Notes under the pieces: generated by a model
Databases searched by the model: none
Seen by the model: the letters and a program-made list of their open reading frames with translations, nothing else
Told to the model about the DNA's origin: nothing
Program-made: the position numbers and the translations under genes
DNA from: Aliiruegeria sabulilitoris
GTDB lineage: Bacteria > Pseudomonadota > Alphaproteobacteria > Rhodobacterales > Rhodobacteraceae
DNA: 64,000 nt
Direction of reading: 5' to 3'
NCBI RefSeq assembly: GCF_001558155.1
Contig: NZ_LOAS01000009.1
Span: forward strand, 124,001-188,000
Part shown: positions 15,881 through 25,443 of the stretch, in pieces
Layout of the letters: every line of letters begins with the position of its first letter
Numbering within the stretch: position 1 is the stretch's first letter

Positions 15881-18682
15881 ATGAGTTTCATTGCCCGGAT
15901 CACCCGTTCACCCATTCCCTTCGATGCCGAGGCCGGCGCGGATGCGCAGTCCCTGTTCGCGGAACTGCCGCCGGAAATGCGCGAGGTGCTCGCGGGAACA
16001 GCCGGATGCAGCCCCTACCTGCGCGGCCTCATGGCGCGGCAGCCGGAGTGGCTTGCCGAAGCACTCTTCCGGGATCCGGGAGAGGTTCTGGCAAGCGAGT
16101 TCGAGCGCCTGAGGCCCATGTCCCAGACCGACCTCAAGACGGGGCTGCGGCAGGCGAAGGGCCGGGTGGCGTTGCTGGCCGGCCTGGCCGATCTGGCAGG
16201 CGTCTGGTCGCTGGAGGAGGTGACCGGCGCGCTGACCGATTTCGCCGATCTCTCGGTGGATCTCGCGATGAAGGCGGTGCTGGCGCGCGAGTTCGAGCGG
16301 GGCAAATTTCCGGGAAAGACGCTCGACGATCTGGATGATGCGGGCGGCATGGTGGCGCTGGCCATGGGCAAGATGGGTGCGCATGAACTGAACTATTCCT
16401 CCGATATCGACCTGATCATGCTCTTCGACGAGAGCCGTTACGAGATGGGCGATTTTCTCGAGGCCCGGTCCGGTTTCATCAAGGCGACGCGGCGAATGAC
16501 GTCGCTTCTGAGCGATATCACCGGCGAGGGATATGTCTGGCGCACGGATCTGCGCTTGCGGCCGGACCCGTCGGTGACCCCGGTCTGCCTGGCGATGGAA
16601 GCTGCGGAGCGCTACTACGAGTCGGTCGGGCGCACCTGGGAGCGGGCGGCGCATATCAAGGCCCGCCCTTGCGGTGGCGACATTGGTGCGGGGGAGGCCT
16701 ATCTGGAGCGGCTGCGGCCCTTCATCTGGCGCCGCCATCTCGATTTCGCGGCGATCCAGGATGCGCATGACATGCGGCTGAAGATCAAGGAGCACAAAGG
16801 GCTGCACGAGACCGGCAGCCTTGAGGGGCGCAACCTGAAACTGGGGCCGGGCGGCATTCGCGAGATCGAGTTCTTCACCCAGACCCGCCAGATCATCGCT
16901 GGGGGGCGGGATGCGAGCCTGCGCTTGCGCGGCACGGTGCCGGCGCTGGCGCGGCTGGCCGAGACGGGATGGATTCCGCACCGGCTGGCGGCCAGTTTTA
17001 CCGATCACTACCGCTACCTGCGCGAGATCGAGCACCGGGTGCAGATGGTGGCCGATGCGCGCACCCATGCCCTGCCCACGAGCGCGGAAGGGTTCGACCG
17101 CATCGCGCGCATGTGCGGGCAGGGCGACACGGCGGCCTTCAAGGCGGGCATCGCCGAGCGGCTGGTCGAGGTGCGCGAGGCCGCGGAGGGCTTTTTCGCG
17201 CCCGGGAAGAAGGGAGGCGGGGCTTCGACGCCGACCGCGGAGCCCGAGATCGTCTCGCGCTGGCGGCGCTATCCGGCGCTGCGCTCCGAGCGCGCGCAGG
17301 AGATCTTCGAACGGCTGAAGCCGGATCTTCTGGCGCGGCTGAACGCGGCGCCGCGCCCGGACGAGGCGCTCTCGGCCTTTGACGGCTTCCTTTCGGGGCT
17401 GCCGGCGGGTGTGCAGCTCTTCTCCATGTTCGAGGCCAACCCGCATCTGCGGGCGCTGATCGTCGATATCGCCTCCACCGCGCCGGCGCTGGCGAGCTAC
17501 CTGTCACGCAACTCCGGTGTGCTGGACGCGGTGATCGGCGGCAGGTTCTTCGCGCCCTGGCCTGGCAAGATGGAGCTGTGTGTGGCGCTTGGCCAATTGC
17601 TCGATGAGACGGATGACTACGAGGAACAACTGGACGAAACCCGCCGCTGGCTCAAGGAATGGCATTTCCGGGTCGGCGTTCACCTGCTGCGCGGTATCGT
17701 CGATTCCGCCGAAGCGGGGCGCCAGTATGCCGATCTGGCCGAGGCGGTTCTGACCGCGCTCCTGCCGGCGGTCGTCGAGAATTTCGCCCATAAACATGGC
17801 CGGATGCCCGGACGGGGCGGGGTCGCTGTCGGTATGGGCTCGCTCGGTGCGGGGTGGATCAATTCCCGCTCCGATCTGGACCTGATAATGATCTACGATG
17901 CGGGCGATGCCGAGGTGTCCGATGGCCCGCGCCCGCTGCCGGTGGTGCAGTATTATGCTCGGCTGACCAAGGCGGTGCTGACGGCCATTACAGCGCCGAC
18001 CTCCGAGGGGCGTCTCTACGAGGTCGACATGCGCCTGCGACCGTCGGGCAAGCAGGGACCGGTGGCGACCTCGCTCTCTGCCTTCGAGAGCTACCAGAAG
18101 AACGAGGCCTGGACCTGGGAGCATCTGGCGCTCACGCGGGCGCGACCGGTCGCGGGATCGCTGCGGCTCAAGGAGGATGTCGAGGCAGTGCGCCTCTCGG
18201 TGCTGGAACAGCCGCGGGATGTGGCGAAGGTACTGGAGGACGTGCGCGACATGCGCCGGCGGCTGTCGGAGGCGAAGGGGCAGCAAGGTCCGCTCGACGT
18301 GAAGCGCGGCCCCGGTGGGATGCAGGACATCGAATTGCTGGCGCAGGCCGGCGCGCTGCTGACGTCGGCGCATGCAAGGCGCACACCGCCGCAATTGGCC
18401 GCCGCGGCGCGCCACGGCTGGCTGAGCAAGGCGGAGGCCGAGCAATTGACGGCGACTTATCGGCTCGCGCGGTCGGTGCAGAGCGTGGGACGCTTGTTGG
18501 TGGATGGTCCGCTGGATCCGGAAACGCTGGGGCAAGGCGCAAAGGAAGTGCTGGCGCGCGAGACCGGATTGGAAGATCTCGACGCGTTGATGGCGGAGCT
18601 GGCCGCGCGGCGGGCGGTCTCCGCCGAGATCATCGATGCGGCGCTGGAGCGCACGGATATCGGTGGAAAGGGAAAGGCATGA
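15881..18682 (+). CDS. glnE: Bifunctional glutamine synthetase adenylyltransferase/deadenylase
   Basis: A 933-aa cytoplasmic enzyme that adenylylates glutamine synthetase when nitrogen is plentiful and removes AMP when it is scarce, under PII control. Both nucleotidyltransferase domains are visible: the N-terminal adenylyl-removase with ELNYSSDIDLIMLFDE, and the C-terminal adenylyltransferase with SRSDLDLIMIYD. Each is followed by its helical GlnD_UR_UTase domain (GPGGIREIEFFTQTRQ; GPGGMQDIELLAQAGA). Length is typical. Its stop overlaps the start of a 90-aa gene (ATGA). Confidence 0.95.
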   Translation: MSFIARITRSPIPFDAEAGADAQSLFAELPPEMREVLAGTAGCSPYLRGLMARQPEWLAEALFRDPGEVLASEFERLRPMSQTDLKTGLRQAKGRVALLAGLADLAGVWSLEEVTGALTDFADLSVDLAMKAVLAREFERGKFPGKTLDDLDDAGGMVALAMGKMGAHELNYSSDIDLIMLFDESRYEMGDFLEARSGFIKATRRMTSLLSDITGEGYVWRTDLRLRPDPSVTPVCLAMEAAERYYESVGRTWERAAHIKARPCGGDIGAGEAYLERLRPFIWRRHLDFAAIQDAHDMRLKIKEHKGLHETGSLEGRNLKLGPGGIREIEFFTQTRQIIAGGRDASLRLRGTVPALARLAETGWIPHRLAASFTDHYRYLREIEHRVQMVADARTHALPTSAEGFDRIARMCGQGDTAAFKAGIAERLVEVREAAEGFFAPGKKGGGASTPTAEPEIVSRWRRYPALRSERAQEIFERLKPDLLARLNAAPRPDEALSAFDGFLSGLPAGVQLFSMFEANPHLRALIVDIASTAPALASYLSRNSGVLDAVIGGRFFAPWPGKMELCVALGQLLDETDDYEEQLDETRRWLKEWHFRVGVHLLRGIVDSAEAGRQYADLAEAVLTALLPAVVENFAHKHGRMPGRGGVAVGMGSLGAGWINSRSDLDLIMIYDAGDAEVSDGPRPLPVVQYYARLTKAVLTAITAPTSEGRLYEVDMRLRPSGKQGPVATSLSAFESYQKNEAWTWEHLALTRARPVAGSLRLKEDVEAVRLSVLEQPRDVAKVLEDVRDMRRRLSEAKGQQGPLDVKRGPGGMQDIELLAQAGALLTSAHARRTPPQLAAAARHGWLSKAEAEQLTATYRLARSVQSVGRLLVDGPLDPETLGQGAKEVLARETGLEDLDALMAELAARRAVSAEIIDAALERTDIGGKGKA

Positions 18683-18951
18683 AAGGCGATCGCTATGATC
18701 CCAAGGCGTTGATCGCAGAGGCTTATCGGATTGAAGGGATCAGCACAGCGGAATGCCGTTCGATATTCATGGATTGGGCATTATCCCTACCCGAGGGTGT
18801 CGCCACGCAGGAAGCTGTCGCGAAACTTGTTTCGCGTCATGCCGAGCCTTTGCCGGATCATCCGATGAGCGCGGTCCTCCGCGAGGGGCTGGCGCAGGGG
18901 CGTCCCGCTGCGCGACGTGGCGGCTGGCGCGGCCGGCGCGGTCGCGAGTAG
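18679..18951 (+). CDS. Conserved small hypothetical protein coupled to glnE
   Basis: A 90-aa protein starting in the ATGA overlap with the glnE stop, so probably translated by coupling. It opens YDPKALIAEAYRIEGISTAE, continues with CRSIFMDWALSLPEG and HPMSAVLREGL, and ends in an Arg/Gly-rich tail (RRGGWRGRRGRE). The first two thirds look like a compact helical domain; the basic tail could bind nucleic acid or acidic protein. I do not recognise a named family. The coupling suggests a role near nitrogen regulation, but this is inference. Confidence 0.75.
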   Translation: MKGDRYDPKALIAEAYRIEGISTAECRSIFMDWALSLPEGVATQEAVAKLVSRHAEPLPDHPMSAVLREGLAQGRPAARRGGWRGRRGRE

Positions 18952-19012
18952 TTTGCCCGGACGTTTCCCGTAACCAGAGTGGCGCGTTTGCGGAGGGCGA
19001 AACCGTTCGGTG

Positions 19013-19082
19013 GCGCGCGCTTCGCGCGCGGGAACGATCCTGCGGATCGAGCCTCCGCCGGAGGTATTTTGGGAAAGATGAA
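19013..19082 (+). repeat. Intergenic repeat (CCTCCG/GAAAGATGA type), copy 1
   Basis: It has a hairpin-forming CGCGCG-CTT-CGCGCG region and then a 50-bp block from GAACGATCCTGCGG to GGGAAAGATGA. The block is 42 of 50 identical to an inverted copy near 59812-59861. Its centre can form CCTCC-GCC-GGAGG. It lies between convergent genes (glnE unit and eda). Confidence 0.6.
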
Positions 19083-19152
19083 ATTAAGACAGCTCTTACG
19101 TCTTCTGTCTCCAGATATCCTGGGGGAACGCTCGAACGATCTGGTGGGTGTG

Positions 19153-19180
19153 CTGCGCCGACAAATCGGTATCGGCGCAG
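19153..19180. terminator. Inverted repeat between convergent glnE unit and eda
   Basis: CTGCGCCGA and TCGGCGCAG form a perfect 9-bp stem with a ten-base loop, 15 bp beyond the eda stop. A moderately T-rich stretch follows on the plus strand only. It could end transcription from both sides. Confidence 0.45.
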
Positions 19181-19195
19181 TCTATTGGAAGAATT

Positions 19196-19834
19196 TTATT
19201 TCAGGGCTGCGGCTGCGCGGGCAAGCTCGCGGATGCCGTCCCAATCGCCGGCCACGACCTTGTCCTTGGGGGCGACCCAGCTTCCGCCGACGCAAAGCGT
19301 GTTGGGCAGGCCCAGGTAATCCATGGCGTTGGCGAGAGAGACGCCGCCCGTGGGGCAGAACTTGATCTGGGGCAGGGGGGCGCCGATGGCCTTGAGCGCA
19401 GGTGCGCCACCGGCGGCTTCGGCGGGAAAGAACTTCTGCACGGTGTAGCCGCGCTCGAGCAGCCGCATGGCCTCGGTCGCCGTCGCGGCACCGGGCAGCA
19501 GCGGCAGGTCGGCATCTTCGCAGGCGTCGAGCAGGCGGTCCGTCGCGCCCGGCGAGACGCCAAAGAGCGCGCCGGCTTCCTTGGCGGCCAGTACATCTTC
19601 GGGGGTGAGCAGCGTTCCCGCGCCCACGACGCCGCCTTCGACCTTGCTCATCTCGCGGATGGCGTCGAGGGCCGCGGGGGTGCGCAGGGTGATCTCCAGC
19701 GCCGGCAGGCCGCCCGAGACGAGCGCTTCTGCCAGCGAGCGTGCCTTGGAGGCGTCATCGATCACCAGCACCGGCACCACGGGGGCGAGCTGGCAGATTT
19801 CGGCGGACTTCAGGGAGGCTTCCTGAGGGGTCAT
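19196..19834 (-). CDS. eda: 2-dehydro-3-deoxy-phosphogluconate aldolase
   Basis: A 212-aa class I aldolase that splits KDPG into pyruvate and glyceraldehyde 3-phosphate, the last step of the Entner-Doudoroff pathway. The Schiff-base Lys lies in [10 protein letters not shown], the phosphate-binding loop in KFCPTGGVS, and the catalytic Glu in [10 protein letters not shown]. The ATG after AAAGGA gives the usual family length. It lies 112 bp downstream of edd and is probably cotranscribed with it. Confidence 0.95.
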   Translation of the reverse strand: MTPQEASLKSAEICQLAPVVPVLVIDDASKARSLAEALVSGGLPALEITLRTPAALDAIREMSKVEGGVVGAGTLLTPEDVLAAKEAGALFGVSPGATDRLLDACEDADLPLLPGAATATEAMRLLERGYTVQKFFPAEAAGGAPALKAIGAPLPQIKFCPTGGVSLANAMDYLGLPNTLCVGGSWVAPKDKVVAGDWDGIRELARAAAALK

Positions 19835-19946
19835 CGAGTTTCCTTTCGTATCCGGCAGGGGAGAGGCCGGCAAAATGCTCAGTCACGGCGCGTGCACAAA
19901 GAGAGTGTGGGCCGTGTGGGGTCAACCGGTTTCGATGCCGCAGGCG

Positions 19947-21752
19947 TCACAGCACCGAGCAGGCGCCTTCGGTTGCGGGGCCGGCATTGGCGCGGAACGT
20001 GGCGAACAATTCCCGCCCGATGCCACGAGTATTGGCAGACAAGTCTACCTGCACGGGCGCGCGGCTGTCGAAATCGGCTTCCAGCACATCCAGACTGCCC
20101 GCGTTGGCATCGACCCGCACGCGGTCGCCATCGCGCAGCTTCGCGAGCGGCCCGCCCATGGCAGCCTCCGGGCTGACATGGATAGCAGCCGGAACCTTGC
20201 CGCTGGCGCCAGACATGCGGCCGTCGGTGACGAGTGCCACCTTCAGGCCGCGGTCCTGCAGCACGGCCAGAATGGGGGTCAGGTTGTGGAGCTCGGGCAT
20301 GCCATTCGCGCCCGGGCCCTGGAAACGGACCACCACCACCGTGTCTTCGGTGAACTCGCCGGCCTGAAAGGCTGCCTTGACCGACCCCTGATCGTGGAAG
20401 ATGCGGGCGGGGGCTTCGATCACGCGGCGCTCCGGGGCCACGGCCGAGACCTTTATCACGCCATGGCCGAGCGAACCCTTGAGCTGTTTTACCCCGCCGG
20501 ACGCCTGGAACGGGTCGGATGCCGGACGCAGGATCTTGTCGTTGAGGCTCTCTCCGGCGCCCTCTTCCCAGACCAGTTCGCCATCGCGCAGCTTCGGTTC
20601 GCGGGTATAGAGCGCCAGACCTTCGCCCGCGACGGTGCGGGTGTCGTCATGCAGGAGCCCCACCTTGAGCAGCTGGCCAATCATGTAGCCAAGCCCGCCG
20701 GCGGCGTGGAAGTGGTTCACATCGGCCAGCCCGTTCGGATAAACCTTGGCCAGAAGCGGCGTCACCTCCGACAGTTCTGCGAAGTCGTCCACGGCCAACT
20801 GTATGCCCGCCGCTTTCGCCATGGCAGGCAGGTGCAGCAGCAGGTTGGTGGACCCGCCCGTCGCCATCAGCCCGACAATGCCGTTGACGAAGGCGCGCTC
20901 GTCGAGCACCTCGCCGGCCGGGGTGAATTCATTGCCAAGCGCGGTGATCTCTACCGCGCGTTTCGCGCCCGCCTCGGTCAGCGCATCGCGCAGGGGCGTA
21001 TTCGGCGTCACGAAGCTCGCGCCCGGCAGGTGCAGTCCCATGAATTCCATCAGCATCTGGTTGGAATTGGCCGTGCCATAAAAAGTGCAGGTGCCGGGGC
21101 CGTGATAGGAGGCCATCTCGACCTCCATCAGCTTGTCGCGCCCGACCTCGCCAGCGGCGAATTGCTGGCGTACCTTGGCCTTCTCGTCATTGGGAATGCC
21201 GCTCGGCATCGGGCCGGCGGGCAGGAAGACAGCGGGCAGATGCGAGAAACAGGCCGCAGCCATCACCAGTCCGGGAACAATCTTGTCGCAAACGCCCAGA
21301 TAGATCGAGGTATCGAAACAGTTATGGCTGAGCGCCACGCTGGCCGACATGGCAATCACGTCGCGCGAGAACAGGCTCAACTCCATGCCGGCCTGGCCTT
21401 GGGTGACTCCGTCGCACATGGCCGGAACGCCGCCGGCGACCTGTGCGGTCGCGCCGGCTGCGCGGGCGGCCTTGCGGATCAGTTCCGGGTAATGCTCGAA
21501 GGGCTGATGGGCCGACAGCATGTCGTTATAGGCGGTCACGATCCCGATATTGGGGGCACGGGTGGCGGCAAGCGCCGCCTTGTCCGCGCCCATTGCGGCA
21601 TAGGCATGGGCCTGGTTTCCGCAGGTCAGATGCGCCCGTGCCGGTCCGCTTTCCACCGCTGCGCGCATCTGGTCGAGATATTGCTCCCGGCTTCCGCGGC
21701 TGCGTTCGATAATGCGGTCTGTCACCTTTGCGACGGTGGGGTTGAGGCTCAT
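19947..21752 (-). CDS. edd: Phosphogluconate dehydratase
   Basis: A 601-aa [4Fe-4S] dehydratase of the IlvD/Edd family that converts 6-phosphogluconate to KDPG. Family blocks include [40 protein letters not shown] (cluster Cys), [37 protein letters not shown] and [15 protein letters not shown]. Length fits Edd rather than the shorter IlvD. A strong AAGGAAGGAG precedes the ATG, and a perfect palindrome 37 bp upstream is a likely repressor site. With eda it forms a complete pathway unit. Confidence 0.96.
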   Translation of the reverse strand: MSLNPTVAKVTDRIIERSRGSREQYLDQMRAAVESGPARAHLTCGNQAHAYAAMGADKAALAATRAPNIGIVTAYNDMLSAHQPFEHYPELIRKAARAAGATAQVAGGVPAMCDGVTQGQAGMELSLFSRDVIAMSASVALSHNCFDTSIYLGVCDKIVPGLVMAAACFSHLPAVFLPAGPMPSGIPNDEKAKVRQQFAAGEVGRDKLMEVEMASYHGPGTCTFYGTANSNQMLMEFMGLHLPGASFVTPNTPLRDALTEAGAKRAVEITALGNEFTPAGEVLDERAFVNGIVGLMATGGSTNLLLHLPAMAKAAGIQLAVDDFAELSEVTPLLAKVYPNGLADVNHFHAAGGLGYMIGQLLKVGLLHDDTRTVAGEGLALYTREPKLRDGELVWEEGAGESLNDKILRPASDPFQASGGVKQLKGSLGHGVIKVSAVAPERRVIEAPARIFHDQGSVKAAFQAGEFTEDTVVVVRFQGPGANGMPELHNLTPILAVLQDRGLKVALVTDGRMSGASGKVPAAIHVSPEAAMGGPLAKLRDGDRVRVDANAGSLDVLEADFDSRAPVQVDLSANTRGIGRELFATFRANAGPATEGACSVL

Positions 21753-21788
21753 GGGACTCGCTCCTTCCTTATTGGTCGCGGGCTAGCA

Positions 21789-21802
21789 CGTTAGCGCTAA
21801 CG
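21789..21802. promoter_or_regulatory. Perfect palindromic operator upstream of edd
   Basis: CGTTAGCGCTAACG is a perfect 14-bp palindrome with the central CG typical of LacI-family operators. It lies 37-50 bp upstream of the edd ATG, where it would overlap the promoter. No LacI-type gene is in the window, so the regulator would be encoded elsewhere. Confidence 0.65.
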
Positions 21803-21986
21803 GGTCAATTCTTCTTGCGTTTGCACATACTGCCACAGGGATGCGACTTCTGTCTCGCTATCGCGGTCATGCCGAGCCTGCAAGGCGGAGTTTCCAAGAG
21901 TGCGCTGGTTCGGAAACTGTCCCGCACGTATCACCCGGCTCAGGGAGAGGAGACCACGGACCGACCAGAAACGCGCGGAGATACAG

Positions 21987-22127
21987 ATGAACGACACCGA
22001 ATTGCACCTGCACGAGATCCAGACCGAAGCCTCCCGGCAACGCGCCGACGCCCTTGTGCGCCTTGTACTGGCCACCGGCCGCCTCGTCGCCCGCCCGTTT
22101 CGTCGCGATGCCGGTCAGGCGGTCTGA
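21987..22127 (+). CDS. Small hypothetical basic protein
   Basis: A 46-aa frame with ATG preceded by GCGGAG. It starts MNDTELHLHEIQTEASRQRA and continues with RLVLATGRLVARPFRRDAG. The centre is an amphipathic helix rich in Arg and Leu, of the kind found in short DUF1127-like proteins, but no family assignment is safe. It lies on its own between edd and the methyltransferase gene. The clean ribosome site and codon use support translation. Confidence 0.55.
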   Translation: MNDTELHLHEIQTEASRQRADALVRLVLATGRLVARPFRRDAGQAV

Positions 22128-22174
22128 GCGGCTTCACCCTTTCCCTTGCCTCGCGCAGAGGATAGGTCGGTCGG

Positions 22175-23380
22175 ATGATCGATCAGACAGAAACACTCCC
22201 CGTTGTTCGCCTGCGCCCCAAGGCCGATGCGCGCGCGCTGCGCCATGGCTTCCCCTGGGTTTATAGCGACGAGCTTGTCACCGACCGGCGCACCAAGGCG
22301 CTGGCCCCGGGCAGCATCGCGCTGCTGGAGGATTCCGAGCGCCGCCCCTTGGGGGTTGTCGCCGTAACCCCCGCCTCCCGCATCATCGCCCGGATGCTCG
22401 ACCGCGACCCGGAGGCCGTGATCGACCGATCCTGGTTGGCCGGGCGGATCGCCCGCGCGCTGGAATTGCGCGAGCGCCTTTACGATTCCCCTTTCTACCG
22501 GCTCGTTCACGCCGAGGCCGACGGGCTTCCGGGCGTGGTGATCGACCGTTTTGGCGACGCCGCCGTGCTGCAACCCAATGCCGCCTGGGCGGACCGCTTG
22601 ACCGACGAGATCGCCGCGGCGCTGACCGAAGTGACCGGTTGCAGCACCATTGTCAAAAACGGCACGGGCCGGGCGCGTGGGCTCGAAGGGCTGCCGGAGG
22701 AAACGGCGGTTCTGACGGGGCATGTCGATGCGCCGATCGAGGTGCCGATGAATGGCGCGATCTACATGGCCGACCTTCTGGGCGGGCAGAAGACGGGACT
22801 GTTCTACGACCAGCGTCCCAACCACGCCTTTGCCGCCCGGCTCGCCAAGGGCGCGCGGGTGCTGGACGTATTCAGCCATGTCGGCGGCTTCGGCCTCGCC
22901 GCGCTGGCTGCGGGCGCCGTTTCGGCGACTTGCGTGGACGGATCGGCCGCGGCGTTGGATCTGGCCGAGGCCGGGGCGCGCGCCGCAGGCATGAACGACA
23001 GGCTGAGCACGCGCAAGGGCGATGCCTTTGCCACCATGGAAGCGCTGGCCGGGGAGGGGGCGCAGTTCGACCTCGTGATCTGCGATCCGCCCGCCTTTGC
23101 TCCTTCGCGTCAGGCGCTCGATGCCGGGCTGCGCGCTTATGAACGTGTCGCGCGGCTCGCCGCGCCGCTGGTGGCGCCGGGTGGCTATCTCGGCCTTTGC
23201 TCCTGTTCGCATGCAGCGGATCTGACGAAGTTCCGCAACGCCTCGGCCCGAGGCATCGGGCGGGGCGGACGCCGGGCGCAACTGCTGCGCACCGGCTATG
23301 CCGGCCCCGATCATCCGATGCTGCCGCAACTGGCCGAGAGCGGCTATCTCAAGGTGTTGTTCTTCCGGCTCGCGCCCTGA
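22175..23380 (+). CDS. Class I SAM-dependent 23S rRNA methyltransferase (RlmI/RlmK-like)
   Basis: A 401-aa cytoplasmic enzyme of the COG1092 group. The N-terminal PUA domain (residues 10-90, RLRPKADARALRHGFPWVYS) is followed by an EEHEE-type linker (YRLVHAEADGLPGVVIDRFG). The Rossmann methyltransferase domain shows FYDQRPNH, VLDVFSHVGGFGLAALAAG (SAM motif I) and the catalytic DPPAFAPSR. Family members make m5C in 23S rRNA; the exact position here is not determined. Its stop shares one base with the next start (TGATG). Confidence 0.9.
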   Translation: MIDQTETLPVVRLRPKADARALRHGFPWVYSDELVTDRRTKALAPGSIALLEDSERRPLGVVAVTPASRIIARMLDRDPEAVIDRSWLAGRIARALELRERLYDSPFYRLVHAEADGLPGVVIDRFGDAAVLQPNAAWADRLTDEIAAALTEVTGCSTIVKNGTGRARGLEGLPEETAVLTGHVDAPIEVPMNGAIYMADLLGGQKTGLFYDQRPNHAFAARLAKGARVLDVFSHVGGFGLAALAAGAVSATCVDGSAAALDLAEAGARAAGMNDRLSTRKGDAFATMEALAGEGAQFDLVICDPPAFAPSRQALDAGLRAYERVARLAAPLVAPGGYLGLCSCSHAADLTKFRNASARGIGRGGRRAQLLRTGYAGPDHPMLPQLAESGYLKVLFFRLAP

Positions 23381-23925
23381 TGCGCGCGTTGCTCGACGCC
23401 TGCGTGCTCTACCCGACCGTGATGCGAGAGATGCTGCTCGGTGCGGCGGGCGAGGGGCTGTTCACCCCGCTCTGGTCCGAGCGACTGCTGGAGGAATGGG
23501 CGCGGGCAGCGGCGCGGCGTGGTCCGCTCGACGAGGTGCAGGCGCGCGGCGAGATCGCGGTTGCCCGGGCCAACTGGCCGAAAGCCTGCATTGCGCCGCG
23601 AGATGGCGACCTGCAACGCCTGTGGTTGCCGGATGAGAACGACATACACGTTCTGGCCGCCGCAATTGCCGGTTCCGCCGACGTGATCGTGACGCTGAAC
23701 CGCAAGGATTTTCCGCGCCACACCCTTTTCGAGGAAGGGTTGGAGCGGGCCGAGCCGGACGGGTTTCTCTATCAGCTCTGGCTCGATCACCCGGCAGCAC
23801 TGGAGAAGGTCGCCGCCCGCGTGCTTGCCCGCGCCGAGCAGATCGACGATGCGCCGCATGAGCTGCGCAAATTGCTTAAAAAGGCCCGCCTGCCGCGACT
23901 GGCAAAGGCGCTGTCCGTCAGCTGA
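23380..23925 (+). CDS. PIN-domain ribonuclease-like protein (RSP_2648 type)
   Basis: A 181-aa protein with a PIN fold. The acidic residues lie in RALLDACVLYP, LLEEWARAAA, WLPDENDIHVLAAAI and SADVIVTLNRKDF, matching the four-carboxylate metal site of PIN nucleases. It resembles the Rhodobacteraceae group named after RSP_2648. No antitoxin gene is adjacent; instead it shares one base with an rRNA methyltransferase gene and is probably translationally coupled to it. That suggests RNA processing or housekeeping rather than a toxin-antitoxin pair. Confidence 0.82.
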   Translation: MRALLDACVLYPTVMREMLLGAAGEGLFTPLWSERLLEEWARAAARRGPLDEVQARGEIAVARANWPKACIAPRDGDLQRLWLPDENDIHVLAAAIAGSADVIVTLNRKDFPRHTLFEEGLERAEPDGFLYQLWLDHPAALEKVAARVLARAEQIDDAPHELRKLLKKARLPRLAKALSVS

Positions 23926-24000
23926 GCAACGCGCCTATTGCGGCCTCGGGCTGGATAGATGCCGCCCCTTCGCCTATCTGCAAGGGACAGGAGCGCGCCA

Positions 24001-25443
24001 ATGACCATTCAGATCCCTTTCGACAACAGCTATGCCCGCTTGCCCGGCCGGTTTTTCATGCGGCAGGCGCCGGTGCCGGTGAAGGCCCCGGAATTGCTGC
24101 TGCTTAACCTCGGGTTGGTCGAGGAACTGGGGCTTGACGCTGAGGCGCTGCAATCCGCGCAAGGCGTGGCTTTCCTGTCGGGCAATGGCGTGCCCGAGGG
24201 CGCGGAGCCGCTCGCGCAGGCCTATGCCGGACATCAATTCGGGGGCTTCTCGCCGGTTCTGGGCGACGGGCGGGCGATCCTTCTGGGCGAGGTGATCGAC
24301 CGGAATGGCGCGCGGCGGGATATTCAACTCAAGGGCTCCGGCCTGACCGCCTTCTCCCGCCCCGGAAGTGACGGGCGCGCGCCGCTGGGGGCCGTGATCC
24401 GCGAATTCATCCTCTCCGAGGCCATGCATGCGCTCGGCATCCCGACCACCCGTTCGCTGGCCGTCACCGCCACCGGCGAGCATGTACGGCGCGAGGCTTA
24501 CCTGCCCGGCGGCGTTCTGACCCGCGTGGCCGCCAGCCATATCCGCGTCGGCACCTTCCAGTTCTTCGCCGCGCGACAGGATACCGAGGCGCTGGCAGCG
24601 CTGCTCGACCACGCGATAGAGCGCCACTTTCCACAGGCGGACGGACCGCTGGCCTTCCTTGATGCCGTTATCGCCAGCCAGGCGCGGCTCGTCTGCCAAT
24701 GGCTGGGCATCGGCTTCATCCACGGCGTGATGAACACAGACAACACCGCAATCAGCGGCGAGACCATCGATTTCGGCCCTTGCGCGATGATGGACACGTT
24801 CCACCCGGCGACGGTCTATTCCTCCATCGACCATGGCGGGCGCTATGCCTATGGCCGGCAAGCGGAGATCCTTGGCTGGAACCTCGCCCAGCTTGCCAGC
24901 GCGCTGCTACCCTTGGTCGATGCGGATCAGGACGCCGCACTGGAGGCGGCGCAGGCGGCGATGGAACGCTATCCCGACCTGCTGCGGGAAAACTGGAGCG
25001 CCACCTTCCGAGCCAAGATTGGGCTTGTGACCGAGGAGCCGGAGGACGATGCGTTGGTGGCCGGCTTGTTGCAGCGGATGGCCGAGGAGCAGGCCGATTT
25101 CACCAACACGTTCCGCGCCCTTGCCACGGGCGCGGCGCGGGACCAGTTCACCGATCCCACGGCCTTTGACCAGTGGGAGGCGGATTGGCGCGCGCGACTG
25201 GCCCGTGAACCCGAACCGGAGGCGCTTGAAGCGCGGCTGAAACAGGTCAACCCGGCGATCATTGCCCGCAACCACCGGGTGGAGCAGGCGATTGCGGCGG
25301 CGCTGGATGGAGACCTTGCGCCAACGACGCGACTGGTCGCGGCGCTGTCCCGGCCGTTTGATGATCTGCCCGGCGATCTGGCCGATCTCGCTCGCCCGCC
25401 GCTCGAGGAGGAGCGGGTTCACCGTACCTTCTGTGGCACCTGA
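24001..25443 (+). CDS. selO: Protein adenylyltransferase SelO (YdiU family)
   Basis: A 480-aa pseudokinase-fold enzyme that transfers AMP to protein hydroxyls, linked to redox homeostasis. Visible blocks are [40 protein letters not shown], the helix [20 protein letters not shown], and the metal-binding [20 protein letters not shown]. The C-terminus ends FCGT, with Cys at the position where some eukaryotic SelO proteins carry selenocysteine. AGGAGCG precedes the ATG. Its 3' end overlaps the convergent transporter gene by 25 bp. Confidence 0.93.
   Translation: MTIQIPFDNSYARLPGRFFMRQAPVPVKAPELLLLNLGLVEELGLDAEALQSAQGVAFLSGNGVPEGAEPLAQAYAGHQFGGFSPVLGDGRAILLGEVIDRNGARRDIQLKGSGLTAFSRPGSDGRAPLGAVIREFILSEAMHALGIPTTRSLAVTATGEHVRREAYLPGGVLTRVAASHIRVGTFQFFAARQDTEALAALLDHAIERHFPQADGPLAFLDAVIASQARLVCQWLGIGFIHGVMNTDNTAISGETIDFGPCAMMDTFHPATVYSSIDHGGRYAYGRQAEILGWNLAQLASALLPLVDADQDAALEAAQAAMERYPDLLRENWSATFRAKIGLVTEEPEDDALVAGLLQRMAEEQADFTNTFRALATGAARDQFTDPTAFDQWEADWRARLAREPEPEALEARLKQVNPAIIARNHRVEQAIAAALDGDLAPTTRLVAALSRPFDDLPGDLADLARPPLEEERVHRTFCGT

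Noticed and set aside
15908-18535. Long minus-strand open frames opposite glnE
   Set aside because: They are antisense shadows of a high-GC gene, rich in Arg, His, Gln and Pro, with no recognisable motifs. glnE on the plus strand shows both catalytic domains.
19947-21752. Dihydroxy-acid dehydratase (IlvD) instead of Edd
   Set aside because: The 601-aa length, sequence blocks and adjacency to eda fit phosphogluconate dehydratase.
23380-23925. Toxin-antitoxin system at the PIN gene
   Set aside because: No small antitoxin-like gene lies before or after it; the gene is coupled to an rRNA methyltransferase.
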